Shown: positions 31,933 to 40,830 of the stretch, in pieces
How the letters are laid out: the number at the start of each line of letters is the position of its first letter
Position numbering within the stretch: position 1 is the stretch's first letter
Position numbers and translations under genes: made by a program
From: CAZNHL01 sp964572965
GTDB taxonomy: Bacteria > Bacteroidota > Bacteroidia > Cytophagales > UBA9547
Direction: 5' to 3'
Assembly: GCA_964572965.1 (NCBI GenBank)
Contig: CAZNHL010000040.1
Location: 1 to 41,022 of the forward strand
DNA: 41,022 bases
The notes under the pieces: generated by a model
What the model was told of the DNA's origin: nothing
What the model saw: only the letters and a program-made list of their open reading frames with translations
The model's database searches: none

Positions 31933-32508
31933 ATGTTTTCAGAGCATCATTATACAGAAAATAACCCCCAGGGCGGCTGGATTGAAGTAATCTGCGGCCC
32001 AATGTTTTCGGGCAAAACGGAAGAACTGATCAGACGCATTAACCGTGCAAAAATTGCCAAACAAAAAGTATTACTTGTAAAACCTTCTGTTGATACGCGT
32101 TACCATGAAACCAATGTGGTCTCGCACAATGAAAACATTGCGGAAGCTGTTACAATTAAAAAATCGGATGAGCTCCTGAAGTTAGCCGGTGAATATAAAG
32201 TAATCGGGATAGATGAGGCTCAGTTTTTGGATGAAGGTATTGTGACGGTTGTTGACCTCTTGGCCAATAAAGGCCACCGGATTATTCTTGCCGGTTTAGA
32301 TAAAGATTATTTAACAAAGCCATTCGAACCAATGCCTGCATTAATGGCCAAAGCAGAATTTGTAACAAAACTACATGCGATATGTGAAGTATGCGGTCAG
32401 ATCGCCGCTTTTACTTATCGTTTTAATAAAGACAATGAAAAAGTTTTTTTAGGTTCTAAAGATTTGTATCAGGCAAGATGCCGGATGCATTATCATTTAA
32501 ATAATTAA
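31933..32508 (+). CDS. tdk: thymidine kinase (TK1 type)
   Basis: A 191-residue nucleoside salvage enzyme that phosphorylates thymidine with ATP. The P-loop is GPMFSGKT (22-29), the Walker B-like motif is IGIDEAQFLD (about 91-100), and AGLDKDYLTKPFEPMP (the lasso/lid region) follows. The structural zinc site is formed by CEVCGQ and the C-terminal CRMHYH, so the last ligand pair is Cys/His rather than Cys/Cys. The thymidine-binding YQARCR region is present. The ATG at 31933 sits four bases after a -7 box. It is followed at 66 bp by porZ. Confidence 0.95.
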   Translation: MFSEHHYTENNPQGGWIEVICGPMFSGKTEELIRRINRAKIAKQKVLLVKPSVDTRYHETNVVSHNENIAEAVTIKKSDELLKLAGEYKVIGIDEAQFLDEGIVTVVDLLANKGHRIILAGLDKDYLTKPFEPMPALMAKAEFVTKLHAICEVCGQIAAFTYRFNKDNEKVFLGSKDLYQARCRMHYHLNN

Positions 32509-32574
32509 TTTGAGAATCGGACGTTATAGTCCTAAAACCTATATTTACATAACAAGACCATCTTCAATCAGGAA

Positions 32575-34905
32575 ATGATACGCACCATACTTGCCTTACT
32601 AATTTTAACCATTTTCGGAGTAAAGAAAGGAAATAGCCAAAACAATATCCCTATTGGCAGCTGGCGTACGCATTTTGCCTTACAAAGCCTGAATACATTA
32701 GATTATGATGGAGACAATACAATTCTGGCCGGATCTACAAGCGGGCTTGTAAAGTTTGATATTGAAGAAAAAAGCTTTGAAACGCTTTCCAAAATTGATG
32801 GTTTTTCAGACATCGAAGTAACCGACATTAAATATCATAAACAGCTTAAACTTTGGGTCATAGGTTATGCATCAGGCAACATTGATATTTTAAAAGGCAA
32901 TAAAGTAACAAACCTGAATGTAATAGTAAGATCCACAACAATTACAGGCTCAAAACAGATTAACGAAATAACATTTCATCAAAATAATGCCTATCTGTCT
33001 ACTGATTTCGGGGTCGTTTTGCTAAACTTGTCTAAACTGGAGATTACAGAAACCTATTCCAGTATTGGCCCTGATGCTGCAATGTTAACCATCTATAGCA
33101 GCGCTATTTTTAATGACTCACTATATATTGCTACCAATGAGGGGCTGAGAGTGGCTTCAATGGCTGACAATATCAATAAAATAGATTACAGAAACTGGAG
33201 TGCTTTTGCTTATGCCAACTCCGCTAAACCTACCAAGCTTATAGCCCATGCCAATAGTTTGATTGCTTCTGACCTTACACAAATCAATTACTATAAGAAT
33301 AAGGCCTGGACCAATATTGGTATTCCTTTTAATGGCAATCAGATCTCTAACATGAATACGTACCATGAATACTTATTTGTATTTAGCGGATCTGTTATTA
33401 CAAAAATTCAACCCAACTTTTCTTACTTACAAACAGAAACGAACTCTTCGCCCAGTGAATGTATTATAGACAAATTCAATTCAACATGGTTTTCTGATCT
33501 ATCTTTAAGCCTGAGAAAGATTAATTCACAAGGTACGCAGTTTACCAATTACCAGCCCAATAGCCCAATCAACCAGTCCTCTTTCAGATTAAAATATCTG
33601 AATAATAAAATTTTTTGTACGTCGGGAGGTTATAATCAAAAAGCTTCCGCACCAACAGCAACTGCCAATACTACTATAAACGGTATATATGTTTACGAAA
33701 ACGGGAACTGGACCAATTATGCTCCAATAAAAAACAATTACCCAGATGTTCGTGCCACACTGGACATTTGCTATAATCCCTTTACCAAAAGTTATTATGC
33801 AGCAGGATTTAAAGGCCTTGTAAAATTCAATGAAGGACAAGGCTCAACTGTTTACAATTCATTAAACTCTCCAATAATAGATTTAGCCCCACCTTATCAA
33901 TTCATCTTTAATTATGGGATAGATTGTGATAAAAACGGCACTGTATGGGCTGCATTTTCAGAGCGTATCCCTCCTTCGTTTACCGGCTATCCCACATTTC
34001 AGTCTCTTAGCGCTAAAGGAGTATGGAGTTCCTATGTAATTTCTGGCCTTGGTGCTAAAACTGCAGATTTGCTTATTGAACCAACGAGTAATGATAAATG
34101 GCTAAGAATGGCTGTAGAAACTACCCACTCCGGCATTCTGGTTTTTAATGAAAAAAATCCGGCAGGTTTACAATACAGACTTCTTAATAGTGAAACCAAC
34201 AAAGGAGGGCTTGCAAGTGCAACTGTGTACTGTATGGCCATGAGTCAATCCGGAGATATGTGGATAGGAACATCTAAGGGTGTCAATATTATCTCCAACG
34301 CCTCTTCTGTATTAAAATATAGCAGTAACAGAAACTTTTATGCTGTAAATGCCACCGTACCTGTTTACGATTCAAGAGCTTTACTAAGAGACAAGGTTGT
34401 AACAGTGATCAAAGCAGATGGCGGAGACAGAAAATGGATTGCAACAACGGAAGGTTTATGGTTATTTTCTCCCGATGGCTCTGAGCAACTTGCTTTTTTT
34501 GATATGGATAACAGCCCTTTACCATCTAACAACATTTTAAGTATTGAGATTGAAGGAGAAACCGGAGAAGTATTTGTTGCTACAGACAAAGGAATTGTAT
34601 CTTATAGAAGTAATGCAACAACAGGAGAGAAAAACAATAATGGCAATGTAAAAGTCTTCCCTAATCCAGTACGTCCTGATTACTCTGGCCCGATAGCCAT
34701 TTCAGGACTAGTGAATCAGGCAGTCGTTAAAATTACAGATATTACAGGTGTACTTATTTTTCAGACAATTGCCAATGGCGGCATGGCCACCTGGTATGGC
34801 AATAACATGAATGGGCAAAAAGTGGCTCCCGGTGTTTATCTTATCTTTTCATCTGATGCCCATGGAGAAAGCGGATTGGTATCCAAAGTTGCCGTATTAG
34901 ATTAG
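32575..34905 (+). CDS. porZ: PorZ-like type IX secretion system beta-propeller protein
   Basis: A 776-residue exported protein. A signal peptide (about 1-21, ending KGNSQ) precedes IGSWRTHFALQSL (27-39), which I recall as the PorZ start. Two seven-bladed-propeller-like regions follow, shown by recurrent blade-end phrases such as LYIATNEGLRVAS, YYAAGFKGLVKFN, MWIGTSKGVNIIS, RKWIATTEGLWLFS and VFVATDKGIVSY. The C-terminal ~85 residues are a T9SS sorting domain (VKVFPNPVRPDYSGPI, then VKITDITGVLIF and GVYLIF). In Porphyromonas PorZ sits on the cell surface and delivers A-LPS to the sortase PorU. An AGGAA lies directly before the ATG. The recO ATG follows after one base. Confidence 0.85.
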   Translation: MIRTILALLILTIFGVKKGNSQNNIPIGSWRTHFALQSLNTLDYDGDNTILAGSTSGLVKFDIEEKSFETLSKIDGFSDIEVTDIKYHKQLKLWVIGYASGNIDILKGNKVTNLNVIVRSTTITGSKQINEITFHQNNAYLSTDFGVVLLNLSKLEITETYSSIGPDAAMLTIYSSAIFNDSLYIATNEGLRVASMADNINKIDYRNWSAFAYANSAKPTKLIAHANSLIASDLTQINYYKNKAWTNIGIPFNGNQISNMNTYHEYLFVFSGSVITKIQPNFSYLQTETNSSPSECIIDKFNSTWFSDLSLSLRKINSQGTQFTNYQPNSPINQSSFRLKYLNNKIFCTSGGYNQKASAPTATANTTINGIYVYENGNWTNYAPIKNNYPDVRATLDICYNPFTKSYYAAGFKGLVKFNEGQGSTVYNSLNSPIIDLAPPYQFIFNYGIDCDKNGTVWAAFSERIPPSFTGYPTFQSLSAKGVWSSYVISGLGAKTADLLIEPTSNDKWLRMAVETTHSGILVFNEKNPAGLQYRLLNSETNKGGLASATVYCMAMSQSGDMWIGTSKGVNIISNASSVLKYSSNRNFYAVNATVPVYDSRALLRDKVVTVIKADGGDRKWIATTEGLWLFSPDGSEQLAFFDMDNSPLPSNNILSIEIEGETGEVFVATDKGIVSYRSNATTGEKNNNGNVKVFPNPVRPDYSGPIAISGLVNQAVVKITDITGVLIFQTIANGGMATWYGNNMNGQKVAPGVYLIFSSDAHGESGLVSKVAVLD

Positions 34906-34906
34906 G

Positions 34907-35584
34907 ATGCTGCAAAAAACGGAAGGAATTGTACTCAATTTTATTAAATATGGGGATAGTTCCATTATCACCCGTATTTATACCCGGAAACTCGGTTTAC
35001 AGAGTTATATCGTAAATGGCGTACGTAGTGCTAAGGGGCGTCAGAAAATTGCTTTCTTCCAGCATTTGACAATACTAGACCTTGTTGTCTATTTCAAAGA
35101 AAATGCCGGTTTGAACCGGATTTCAGAGATGAAATGCTCAGAGGTTTTCCATGACCTTCCTTACAACCATCACAAGACCGCGATTGCCTTATTTATCAGT
35201 GATGTGTTGGCAAGATGCATCCATGATCATAATCCTAATACAGAGCTTTATGACTTTCTTAAAGAGGCTGTACTCAACCTTGACAAGACAAATGCCAAAA
35301 CAGAAAATTTCCCGGTTTATTTTGTCGGCAAGCTGATATATCACTTGGGTTTGTTACCTGAAAATGCAAACGAATTATTTGAACAGGTGGGTTATCGTGC
35401 TCATCAAGGAATCTTATTAAGCATTCTTGATAAACTCATTCAGAATAGTGATTATACTACACTGGAAATGGCCAATAAAGACAGGAGAGAATTAATGAAT
35501 ATTCTCTTAAAATTCCTTCAGCTCAATTTTGAGAGTATCGGCAAAATGCAATCGTTGGAAATATTGAAAGAAATTCTTGAGTAG
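34907..35584 (+). CDS. recO: DNA repair protein RecO
   Basis: A 225-residue recombination mediator that, with RecR, loads RecA onto SSB-coated single strands. The N-terminal OB-fold start MLQKTEGIVLNFIKYGDSS (1-19), then ITRIYTRKLGLQSYIVNGVRS and the helical C-terminal part (EFLKEAVLNLD-like DFLKEAVLNLD, YFVGKLIYHLGLLP) match RecO of Bacteroidota. The four zinc-finger cysteines of some RecO proteins are absent, as is common in this phylum. Its ATG lies one base after the porZ stop, so both are on one transcript, which ends at the long hairpin downstream. Confidence 0.9.
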   Translation: MLQKTEGIVLNFIKYGDSSIITRIYTRKLGLQSYIVNGVRSAKGRQKIAFFQHLTILDLVVYFKENAGLNRISEMKCSEVFHDLPYNHHKTAIALFISDVLARCIHDHNPNTELYDFLKEAVLNLDKTNAKTENFPVYFVGKLIYHLGLLPENANELFEQVGYRAHQGILLSILDKLIQNSDYTTLEMANKDRRELMNILLKFLQLNFESIGKMQSLEILKEILE

Positions 35585-35585
35585 A

Positions 35586-35630
35586 AATAAACAAAAAGGT
35601 CTCAATTAAATTGAGACCTTTTTGTTTATT
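35586..35630. terminator. bidirectional terminator between recO and the glycosyltransferase gene
   Basis: A very long perfect stem (35586-35607 with 35609-35630 by complementarity; a few central bases must form the loop) containing ACAAAAAGGTCTCAA and its complement, with A- and T-rich ends. It starts one base after the recO stop codon. Confidence 0.92.
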
Positions 35631-35672
35631 AAACCTTCCGGTTTTTTGAATAAATGGATAGTCATTATCTGT

Positions 35673-36431
35673 TTATTTCTTTGGAGTAATTCCCTGGAAA
35701 ATTTTAAAATTCCCTAAGCCCCATTTCTGCAGGCGGTAAGTAATTGACACTCTCAAAACTCCGAAACCATACTTAGAACTTCTTGCAAAATTAATGCTTG
35801 ATGCTTCTGCGAAGTACTTGGTAGGACAGGTAACTTCTCCGATCAAAAAACCGGCATAAGTCATTTGCCCTAACATCTCATTATCAAAAACGAAGTCATC
35901 CGAATTTTTTTCCAGAGGAAGGCTTTCCAGCACTTCTTTACTAAAAGCCCTGTAACCTGTATGGTATTCAGCAAGCTTCTGCCCCATCATTACATTCTGA
36001 AAGAATGTAAGGCCCCTGTTTGCAATATATTTATATAAGGGCATCCCTCCGCTTAAAGCGCCTTTTCCAAGAATTCTTGATCCGAGCATTGAGTCAAATA
36101 AGCCTCTCGCAATCGGATAAACCATAGCCTCCAGTAACAAAGGTGTATACTGATAGTCAGGATGAACCATTACTACAATATCTGCGCCGGACTCAAGTGC
36201 AGCTTTATAGCAGGTCTTCTGATTACCACCATAACCCCGGTTTTTGACATGTCGGATAACTTTACTTATCCCCAATTCTTTTGCCTTAGCAAAAGTATCA
36301 TCAGGAGAATGATCATCAACCAAGATCACTTCATCAACAATATTAAAAGGGATTTCTTTATAAGTTTTCTCTACAGTAACTGCTGCATTGTAAGCAGGCA
36401 TTACTACGACTATCTTCTTATTATTAATCAT
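35673..36431 (-). CDS. family 2 glycosyltransferase (DPM1-like)
   Basis: A 252-residue GT-A fold enzyme without membrane helices. VVVMPAYNAAVTVEKTY (7-23) opens the nucleotide-binding domain, EVILVDDHSPDDT (33-45) holds the first Asp pair, and MVHPDYQY (about 87-94) carries the metal-binding Asp in place of a classic DxD. RILGKGALSGGMPLYKY and the acceptor-loop region EYHTGYRAFSKEVLE are typical of dolichol/undecaprenyl-phosphate-mannose-synthase-like proteins. It probably transfers a sugar to a lipid carrier or glycan; the substrate is unknown. The frame runs back to a TTG at 36452, but the ATG at 36431 (MINNKKI) is the natural start. Confidence 0.88.
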   Translation of the reverse strand: MINNKKIVVVMPAYNAAVTVEKTYKEIPFNIVDEVILVDDHSPDDTFAKAKELGISKVIRHVKNRGYGGNQKTCYKAALESGADIVVMVHPDYQYTPLLLEAMVYPIARGLFDSMLGSRILGKGALSGGMPLYKYIANRGLTFFQNVMMGQKLAEYHTGYRAFSKEVLESLPLEKNSDDFVFDNEMLGQMTYAGFLIGEVTCPTKYFAEASSINFARSSKYGFGVLRVSITYRLQKWGLGNFKIFQGITPKK

Positions 36432-36589
36432 ATTAAATGAATTGGCATGCAATTTAATACTTATCTACTGAGAAAAAAACCACTAATAGGTATCAGGTCA
36501 TTCAAATCAGATTACTATTAATTAAAAGCCCTTATTTCAAAAGAGATATTTACTTTTAAGAATATTCTTAAATTGCATTAAAAACCAAG

Positions 36590-37759
36590 GTGATTGTAAG
36601 GAAAGTCCGCTATATTATTTTTCTCCGGGATGTATTATTTCTTACCGTAAGTGCAATTGGCGGCCCTAATGCACACATGGCAACTATGCTAAAAAGGCTG
36701 GTACACGAAAAAAGATATATAACAGAAGAAGAATTATTAGAATTAAATGCAATAAGCCAGATATTACCAGGTCCGGCAGCTACACAAATTATAACAGCAA
36801 TAGGCTTCAAATTCGGAGGGCCTAATTTAGCTTACCTCACCTTGCTAGTCTGGATACTTCCCGCTGTTATTCTAATGACAATTGTGGCGCTGTTAGTTTC
36901 TTTTCTTCCCAATAACCTTAATCTGACAGAATATATAACTCCAATGGCTGTTGGTTTGGTTGCATATGCATCTTATAATATTGCGTCTAAGGCTGTAACT
37001 ACCAAAACTGGCATCATATTGATGACTATCTCTGCCATAGTTTCTTACTTCCTGCAAAGCCCATGGTTCCTCCCATTGCTTATTATTGCAGGCGGCGCTA
37101 CTACATCTATCAAATTTGAGCAGCAGCAAAAAGAATTTAAACGTCCCTTGAAAATAGAATGGGACAATTTCATATTATTTGTTGGTGTATATATAAGTGC
37201 AGCCATTCTTGGGGCGGTCACAGGGTACCTTCCAATCAAACTATTTCAGAACTTTTACAGGTCTGGCGCACTGATTTTTGGGGGCGGACAAGTACTTATT
37301 CCTCTTTTTTACTCTGAATTTGTAGAATTAAAACATTTCCTCAGCGAGCAAGAGTTTTTATCCGGATATGCATTGTCACAAGCTGTGCCAGGGCCTGTTT
37401 TCTCTTTTGCTTCTTATATTGGAGCATTATCAATGCGCGATTTTGGATTTTGGGGACAAATATTAGGAGGAGTTGTTGCTGGTGCGGGTATCTTTCTGCC
37501 CGGAACATTTCTAATATTCTTTATTATCCGTTTTTGGGGACAATTGAAAAAGTTCCGTGTTGTCAAAGCTTCTTTGGAAGGTATTCAGGCAGCAAGCTCT
37601 GGTCTGGTAATCTCTGCCTCTCTTCTGCTTTTCGACGGAATGCAAAGCAGTTTTACCAATTTTGCAATTATGATTGCCACTTTTTTAATAATGACATTCA
37701 CAAAAATCCCCGCATCTCTTCTTATACTTGGCGGCTTGGTTTTAGGTATTGTTTTTTAA
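36590..37759 (+). CDS. chrA: ChrA-type chromate transporter, two-domain
   Basis: A 389-residue membrane protein of the CHR superfamily with two homologous halves of about five to six helices each. Each half carries the family signatures: GGPNAH (24-29) with QILPGPAATQ (52-61) in the first, and FGGGQVLIP with QAVPGPVFSFASYIGA in the second. Members expel chromate, often exchanged for sulfate; many homologues have no shown substrate, so the chromate role is by family only. It starts at GTG (36590), which agrees with the VRYIIFLRDV N-terminus of relatives; an AAGG overlaps the start. No chrB regulator is adjacent. No terminator is evident after it. Confidence 0.85.
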   Translation: MIVRKVRYIIFLRDVLFLTVSAIGGPNAHMATMLKRLVHEKRYITEEELLELNAISQILPGPAATQIITAIGFKFGGPNLAYLTLLVWILPAVILMTIVALLVSFLPNNLNLTEYITPMAVGLVAYASYNIASKAVTTKTGIILMTISAIVSYFLQSPWFLPLLIIAGGATTSIKFEQQQKEFKRPLKIEWDNFILFVGVYISAAILGAVTGYLPIKLFQNFYRSGALIFGGGQVLIPLFYSEFVELKHFLSEQEFLSGYALSQAVPGPVFSFASYIGALSMRDFGFWGQILGGVVAGAGIFLPGTFLIFFIIRFWGQLKKFRVVKASLEGIQAASSGLVISASLLLFDGMQSSFTNFAIMIATFLIMTFTKIPASLLILGGLVLGIVF

Positions 37760-37927
37760 GTTTTCCTTTACAAACCTCTTTTCCCATATTCATAAAGTAT
37801 CGCGCTATTCTACATAGTATCTAAGTACAAAATATTAAATGACTATCTGTTTCTATAAACCTTCTTAAGTTTTTCTCCTTCAGATAACGAAGAATTTCAC
37901 AGATTAAAATTTAGAACTCCTGGTTAA

Positions 37928-37996
37928 ATGCATCAAGTAAGATACAATGGGGAGGTGTGCTCAATAAATATTGTACCAATAAATTGCCCTTTGTGA
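37928..37996 (+). pseudogene. possible degenerate copy of the small peptide at 38159
   Basis: An ATG-started 22-codon frame encodes MHQVRYNGEVCSINIVPINC plus PL. Ignoring one in-frame stop just upstream (37925-37927), the translation before it ends RTPG. Aligned with the 32-residue peptide at 38159, the shared pattern is TP...QV.YNGE...S(L/I).I..(V/I).NC. There is no ribosome-binding site. It may be a decayed paralogue, or the match may be chance in so short a sequence. Confidence 0.25.
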
Positions 37997-38093
37997 AATT
38001 ATTGACGCCCCCTTCTCCTTTATTTTAAATATTTTATTTGGTAGATGTTTTTTTAGTTCTTACATTTACCTATCGATTCAATAGGGATTATGT

Positions 38094-38119
38094 AAAAAGC
38101 CGCCAGTCGGCTTCTTTTT
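38094..38119 (+). terminator. intrinsic terminator or attenuator hairpin upstream of the small ORF
   Basis: A five-A run, a 6-bp stem AAGCCG/CGGCTT (38097-38102 with 38108-38113) with a 5-nt loop, then CTTTTT. It lies 40 bp before the ATG at 38159 and may end an upstream transcript or act as an attenuator of the small ORF. Confidence 0.6.
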
Positions 38120-38158
38120 AAAAACAAATGTCTTTATTTCCTATAGGAATTAAAATAT

Positions 38159-38257
38159 ATGAAAACAATACTAAATAAGATACAAACTCCAGTAAAACAG
38201 GTTTATAATGGAGAAAACGCTAAATCCCTTACCATAATGTTGGTATCAAACTGCTAA
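38159..38257 (+). CDS. 32-residue peptide ORF, function unknown
   Basis: ATG to TAA, 32 codons: MKTILNKIQTPVKQVYNGEN followed by AKSLTIMLVSNC. An AGGAA (38145-38149) stands nine bases before the ATG, a good Shine-Dalgarno spacing, and a terminator hairpin begins at the stop codon. There is no signal peptide and no GG leader-cleavage site. The basic N-terminal half and the short hydrophobic end finishing in Asn-Cys recall modified-peptide precursors, but I recognise no family and see no modification enzyme next to it. Neighbours are a ChrA transporter and a TonB-dependent receptor. It may equally be a leader peptide or a chance ORF. Confidence 0.38.
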   Translation: MKTILNKIQTPVKQVYNGENAKSLTIMLVSNC

Positions 38258-38284
38258 AGGCATGACTCAATGAGTCGTGCTTTT
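38256..38284 (+). terminator. intrinsic terminator directly after the 32-codon ORF
   Basis: A 9-bp stem GCATGACTC/GAGTCGTGC (38260-38268 with 38272-38280, one T-G wobble) with an AAT loop, extended by AAA/TTT pairs and followed by a T4 tract. It overlaps the last bases of the ORF's TAA. Confidence 0.7.
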
Positions 38285-38460
38285 GCCTAATTCATACAAA
38301 ACCTATATAGTATATATAATTTAATAATAATTCTAACAATAAACTTTATATGTATACCCCCTCTTGCACAAAGCGATGTTTGTCATGGCCCCAAAGAAAT
38401 CACCAGTTCCTTCCGGAACCTCAAAAATCTAAACTTACTAAATACTCTATAAACAACTAG

Positions 38461-40830
38461 ATGATGAAAACACGATTACTTTATTTAATTATACCCATAC
38501 TTTTTTTAGGAGGTAGTGTATTGGCACAAAACCTTACCGGGGTTGTGAAAGATAGCCTTGGCACCCCTATTGAATATGCAGCCGTTGGTATCAAAGGTAG
38601 CAATGTACACTCAAGTACAGACAGTGAAGGGAAATTCAGCATTCCTGCCGGGAATCAATTTCCTGTAACTATTATAATCTCTAGTTTTGGCTTTAAACCT
38701 TTTGAAGTTGAAGTAACAGACCCTTCAGCACCATTGAATGTTTCTCTGTCACATGATTACGTTCAGCTGAATGAAGTAACAGTAACTTCCAGAAGACGTA
38801 AAGAAGTTGCGCAGGATATTCCGATTCCAATTACTGTAATTAGTGGACAATCAGCTGAAGATGCCGGAGCTTTTAACGTAAACAGATTAAAAGAACTGGT
38901 TCCTTCTGTTCAATTATATGCTTCAAATGCAAGAAATACCACCCTTAACATCAGAGGTTTGGGATCCACATTTGGTTTGACAAATGACGGTATTGACCCT
39001 GGTGTTGGTTTTTATGTTGATGGTGTTTATTTCGCCCGTCCGGCAGCTACTGCTGTAGACTTTATTGATGTAGACCAAATAGAAATTCTGAGAGGCCCTC
39101 AAGGTACTTTATTCGGTAAAAATACTACAGCAGGTGCATTTAACATAACTACTAAAAAACCTAGTTTCAAGCCTAACGCAAAAGTAGAACTAAGTTACGG
39201 TAACTATAACTATATCCAGGCGAAAACATCTGTAACGGGTGGTTTAACAAAAAAAATAGCAGGTAGATTATCAATCTCAGGTACTCAGAGGGATGGTACC
39301 ATTTACAACGAAAAAGAAGAACGCCGTTATAGCGGCCAGAACAACCTGGGTGTTAAAGGTCAATTGTATTACACTCCTAACAAAAGACTTGAAGTATTGC
39401 TGAGCGGAGACATAAGCATCCAACACCCGGCAGGTTATCCACTTGTAGCTGCCGGCGTAACAACTACCGAAAGAAGCGCTTACCGCCAGTACAACAGAAT
39501 CATATCTGATCTTGGCTATCAACAACCGGTTATCGACCCTTTTTCAAGAAAAATATATACCAATACTCCATGGAGACATAACCAGTCAATAGGAGGTCTA
39601 TCATTGAATGTCGATTATAAAATAGGTAAAGGAACATTGACATCCACAACTGCATGGAGATTCTGGAACTGGGATCCTACAAATGACAGAGACTTTTCGG
39701 AGGTTTCTGCCCTTACTAAATCACAAGGAAACAGTCGTCATGACCAATATTCACAAGAGTTGAGATATGCCGGTAATATTACTAAAAATTTAACTGGTGT
39801 GGTTGGAGTTTTTGCTCTTGCTCAAGAGTTAAAAGGACTTGACCAGAAAGAAGAAGTTGGTAAAGACCAGTGGAGATTCGTTCAAACAAGTAATACAGGA
39901 ACTCAGGCATTGTATTCTACACCAGGCCTGCTGGATGGTTATGGTATCAATACCAACTCATATATCCACTCTACAAGTGCTGCAGTATTTGCACAGGCTG
40001 ACTGGGAGTTTTTGAAAGGTCTGCACGTTTTACCTGGTGTCAGGTTTACTTATGACAAAAAAGATGTTAACTATCTTAGATTAACTTATGGAGGGTTACA
40101 AACTTCAGACCCAACCCTTATAGGTCTTAAAAATGCTGTATACAGTAACCAAGCCTTCAATACAAATGTAGAAAATAACAACCTATCCGGTAATATCACT
40201 GTATCATACAGACCTACCGATAAGATAAATGTTTATGGAACTTACTCTACTGCTTACAAACCGGTAGGTGTTAACGTAGGTGGTTTGCCAACTACTTCAA
40301 CAGGAGCGCCTGATATGTCAGTAGCTGTTGTAAAACCGGAGTATGTTCAACATTATGAACTAGGCATAAAAACAAAACCAGTAAAAGGTGCCTTGTTAAA
40401 TGTTACTGCATTCAACACAGATATCACAGATTATCAGACACAAGTACAGTCACCACAATTGGGGGTAAACAGAGGCTACCTTGCAAATGCTGAAAAGGTA
40501 AACGTAAAAGGTTTAGAAGTAGATGGTAGCTATCAAGTTCAAAAGTTTCTTACTTTAAATGCTGCTGTTGCATATACTGACGGTAAATATGTGTCATTTA
40601 AGAATGCTCCTCTTCCTTTGGAAGAAACAGGACATACTGAAGTTATTAATGGTGTAGCTACTCAGGTAGCATTCAAAGATGCTTCTGGCGGTGTATTACC
40701 AGGTATTTCAAAATGGAATATTGCAGGAGGGATAGAACTTAGCACAAAAGGAACCCTTATTGGTAAAACTGGCAGATACTTCATTGCAGGAGATGTTTCT
40801 TACCGTTCAGAATATTCATCATCGGGATAG
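38461..40830 (+). CDS. TonB-dependent receptor (3' end lost at a chimeric junction)
   Basis: Residues 1-789 of an outer-membrane receptor. A signal peptide (about 1-22, ending SVLAQ) is followed by a carboxypeptidase-regulatory-like beta-sandwich (about 23-107, TGVVKDSLGTPIEYAAVGIK onward). The plug domain (about 110-225) includes DIPIPITVISGQSAEDAGA, NIRGLGSTFG, VGFYVDGVYFARPA and the highly conserved EILRGPQGTLFGKNTTAGAFNI. The remainder is a barrel of about 22 strands. There is no STN signalling domain and no SusC-type features, so it is more like siderophore or small-ligand receptors. True homology runs to about 40824 (SYRSEYSSS); the Gly and stop at 40825-40830 come from joined enolase DNA. 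Probably a few dozen C-terminal residues (last strands) are missing. Confidence 0.9.
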   Translation: MMKTRLLYLIIPILFLGGSVLAQNLTGVVKDSLGTPIEYAAVGIKGSNVHSSTDSEGKFSIPAGNQFPVTIIISSFGFKPFEVEVTDPSAPLNVSLSHDYVQLNEVTVTSRRRKEVAQDIPIPITVISGQSAEDAGAFNVNRLKELVPSVQLYASNARNTTLNIRGLGSTFGLTNDGIDPGVGFYVDGVYFARPAATAVDFIDVDQIEILRGPQGTLFGKNTTAGAFNITTKKPSFKPNAKVELSYGNYNYIQAKTSVTGGLTKKIAGRLSISGTQRDGTIYNEKEERRYSGQNNLGVKGQLYYTPNKRLEVLLSGDISIQHPAGYPLVAAGVTTTERSAYRQYNRIISDLGYQQPVIDPFSRKIYTNTPWRHNQSIGGLSLNVDYKIGKGTLTSTTAWRFWNWDPTNDRDFSEVSALTKSQGNSRHDQYSQELRYAGNITKNLTGVVGVFALAQELKGLDQKEEVGKDQWRFVQTSNTGTQALYSTPGLLDGYGINTNSYIHSTSAAVFAQADWEFLKGLHVLPGVRFTYDKKDVNYLRLTYGGLQTSDPTLIGLKNAVYSNQAFNTNVENNNLSGNITVSYRPTDKINVYGTYSTAYKPVGVNVGGLPTTSTGAPDMSVAVVKPEYVQHYELGIKTKPVKGALLNVTAFNTDITDYQTQVQSPQLGVNRGYLANAEKVNVKGLEVDGSYQVQKFLTLNAAVAYTDGKYVSFKNAPLPLEETGHTEVINGVATQVAFKDASGGVLPGISKWNIAGGIELSTKGTLIGKTGRYFIAGDVSYRSEYSSSG

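Larger units (their letters stand above)
37760..38460. other. 701-bp intergenic region with small-ORF locus
   Basis: No ORF of ordinary size is present. The region is A+T-rich. It contains a degenerate small reading frame (37928-37996), an intrinsic-terminator-like hairpin (38094-38119), a 32-codon ORF with AGGAA nine bases before its ATG (38159-38257), and a second terminator hairpin (38256-38284). Beyond these, 38285-38460 is an A+T-rich leader of the TonB-dependent receptor gene with a small GTTCC/GGAAC hairpin at 38406-38419; I find no exact TAnnTTTG box there. Confidence 0.7.

Noticed and set aside
38385..38432. 15-codon frame (MAPKKSPVPSGTSKI) before the TonB-receptor gene.
   Set aside because: Too short to support; no ribosome-binding site and no terminator. 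Noted only as a possible leader peptide.
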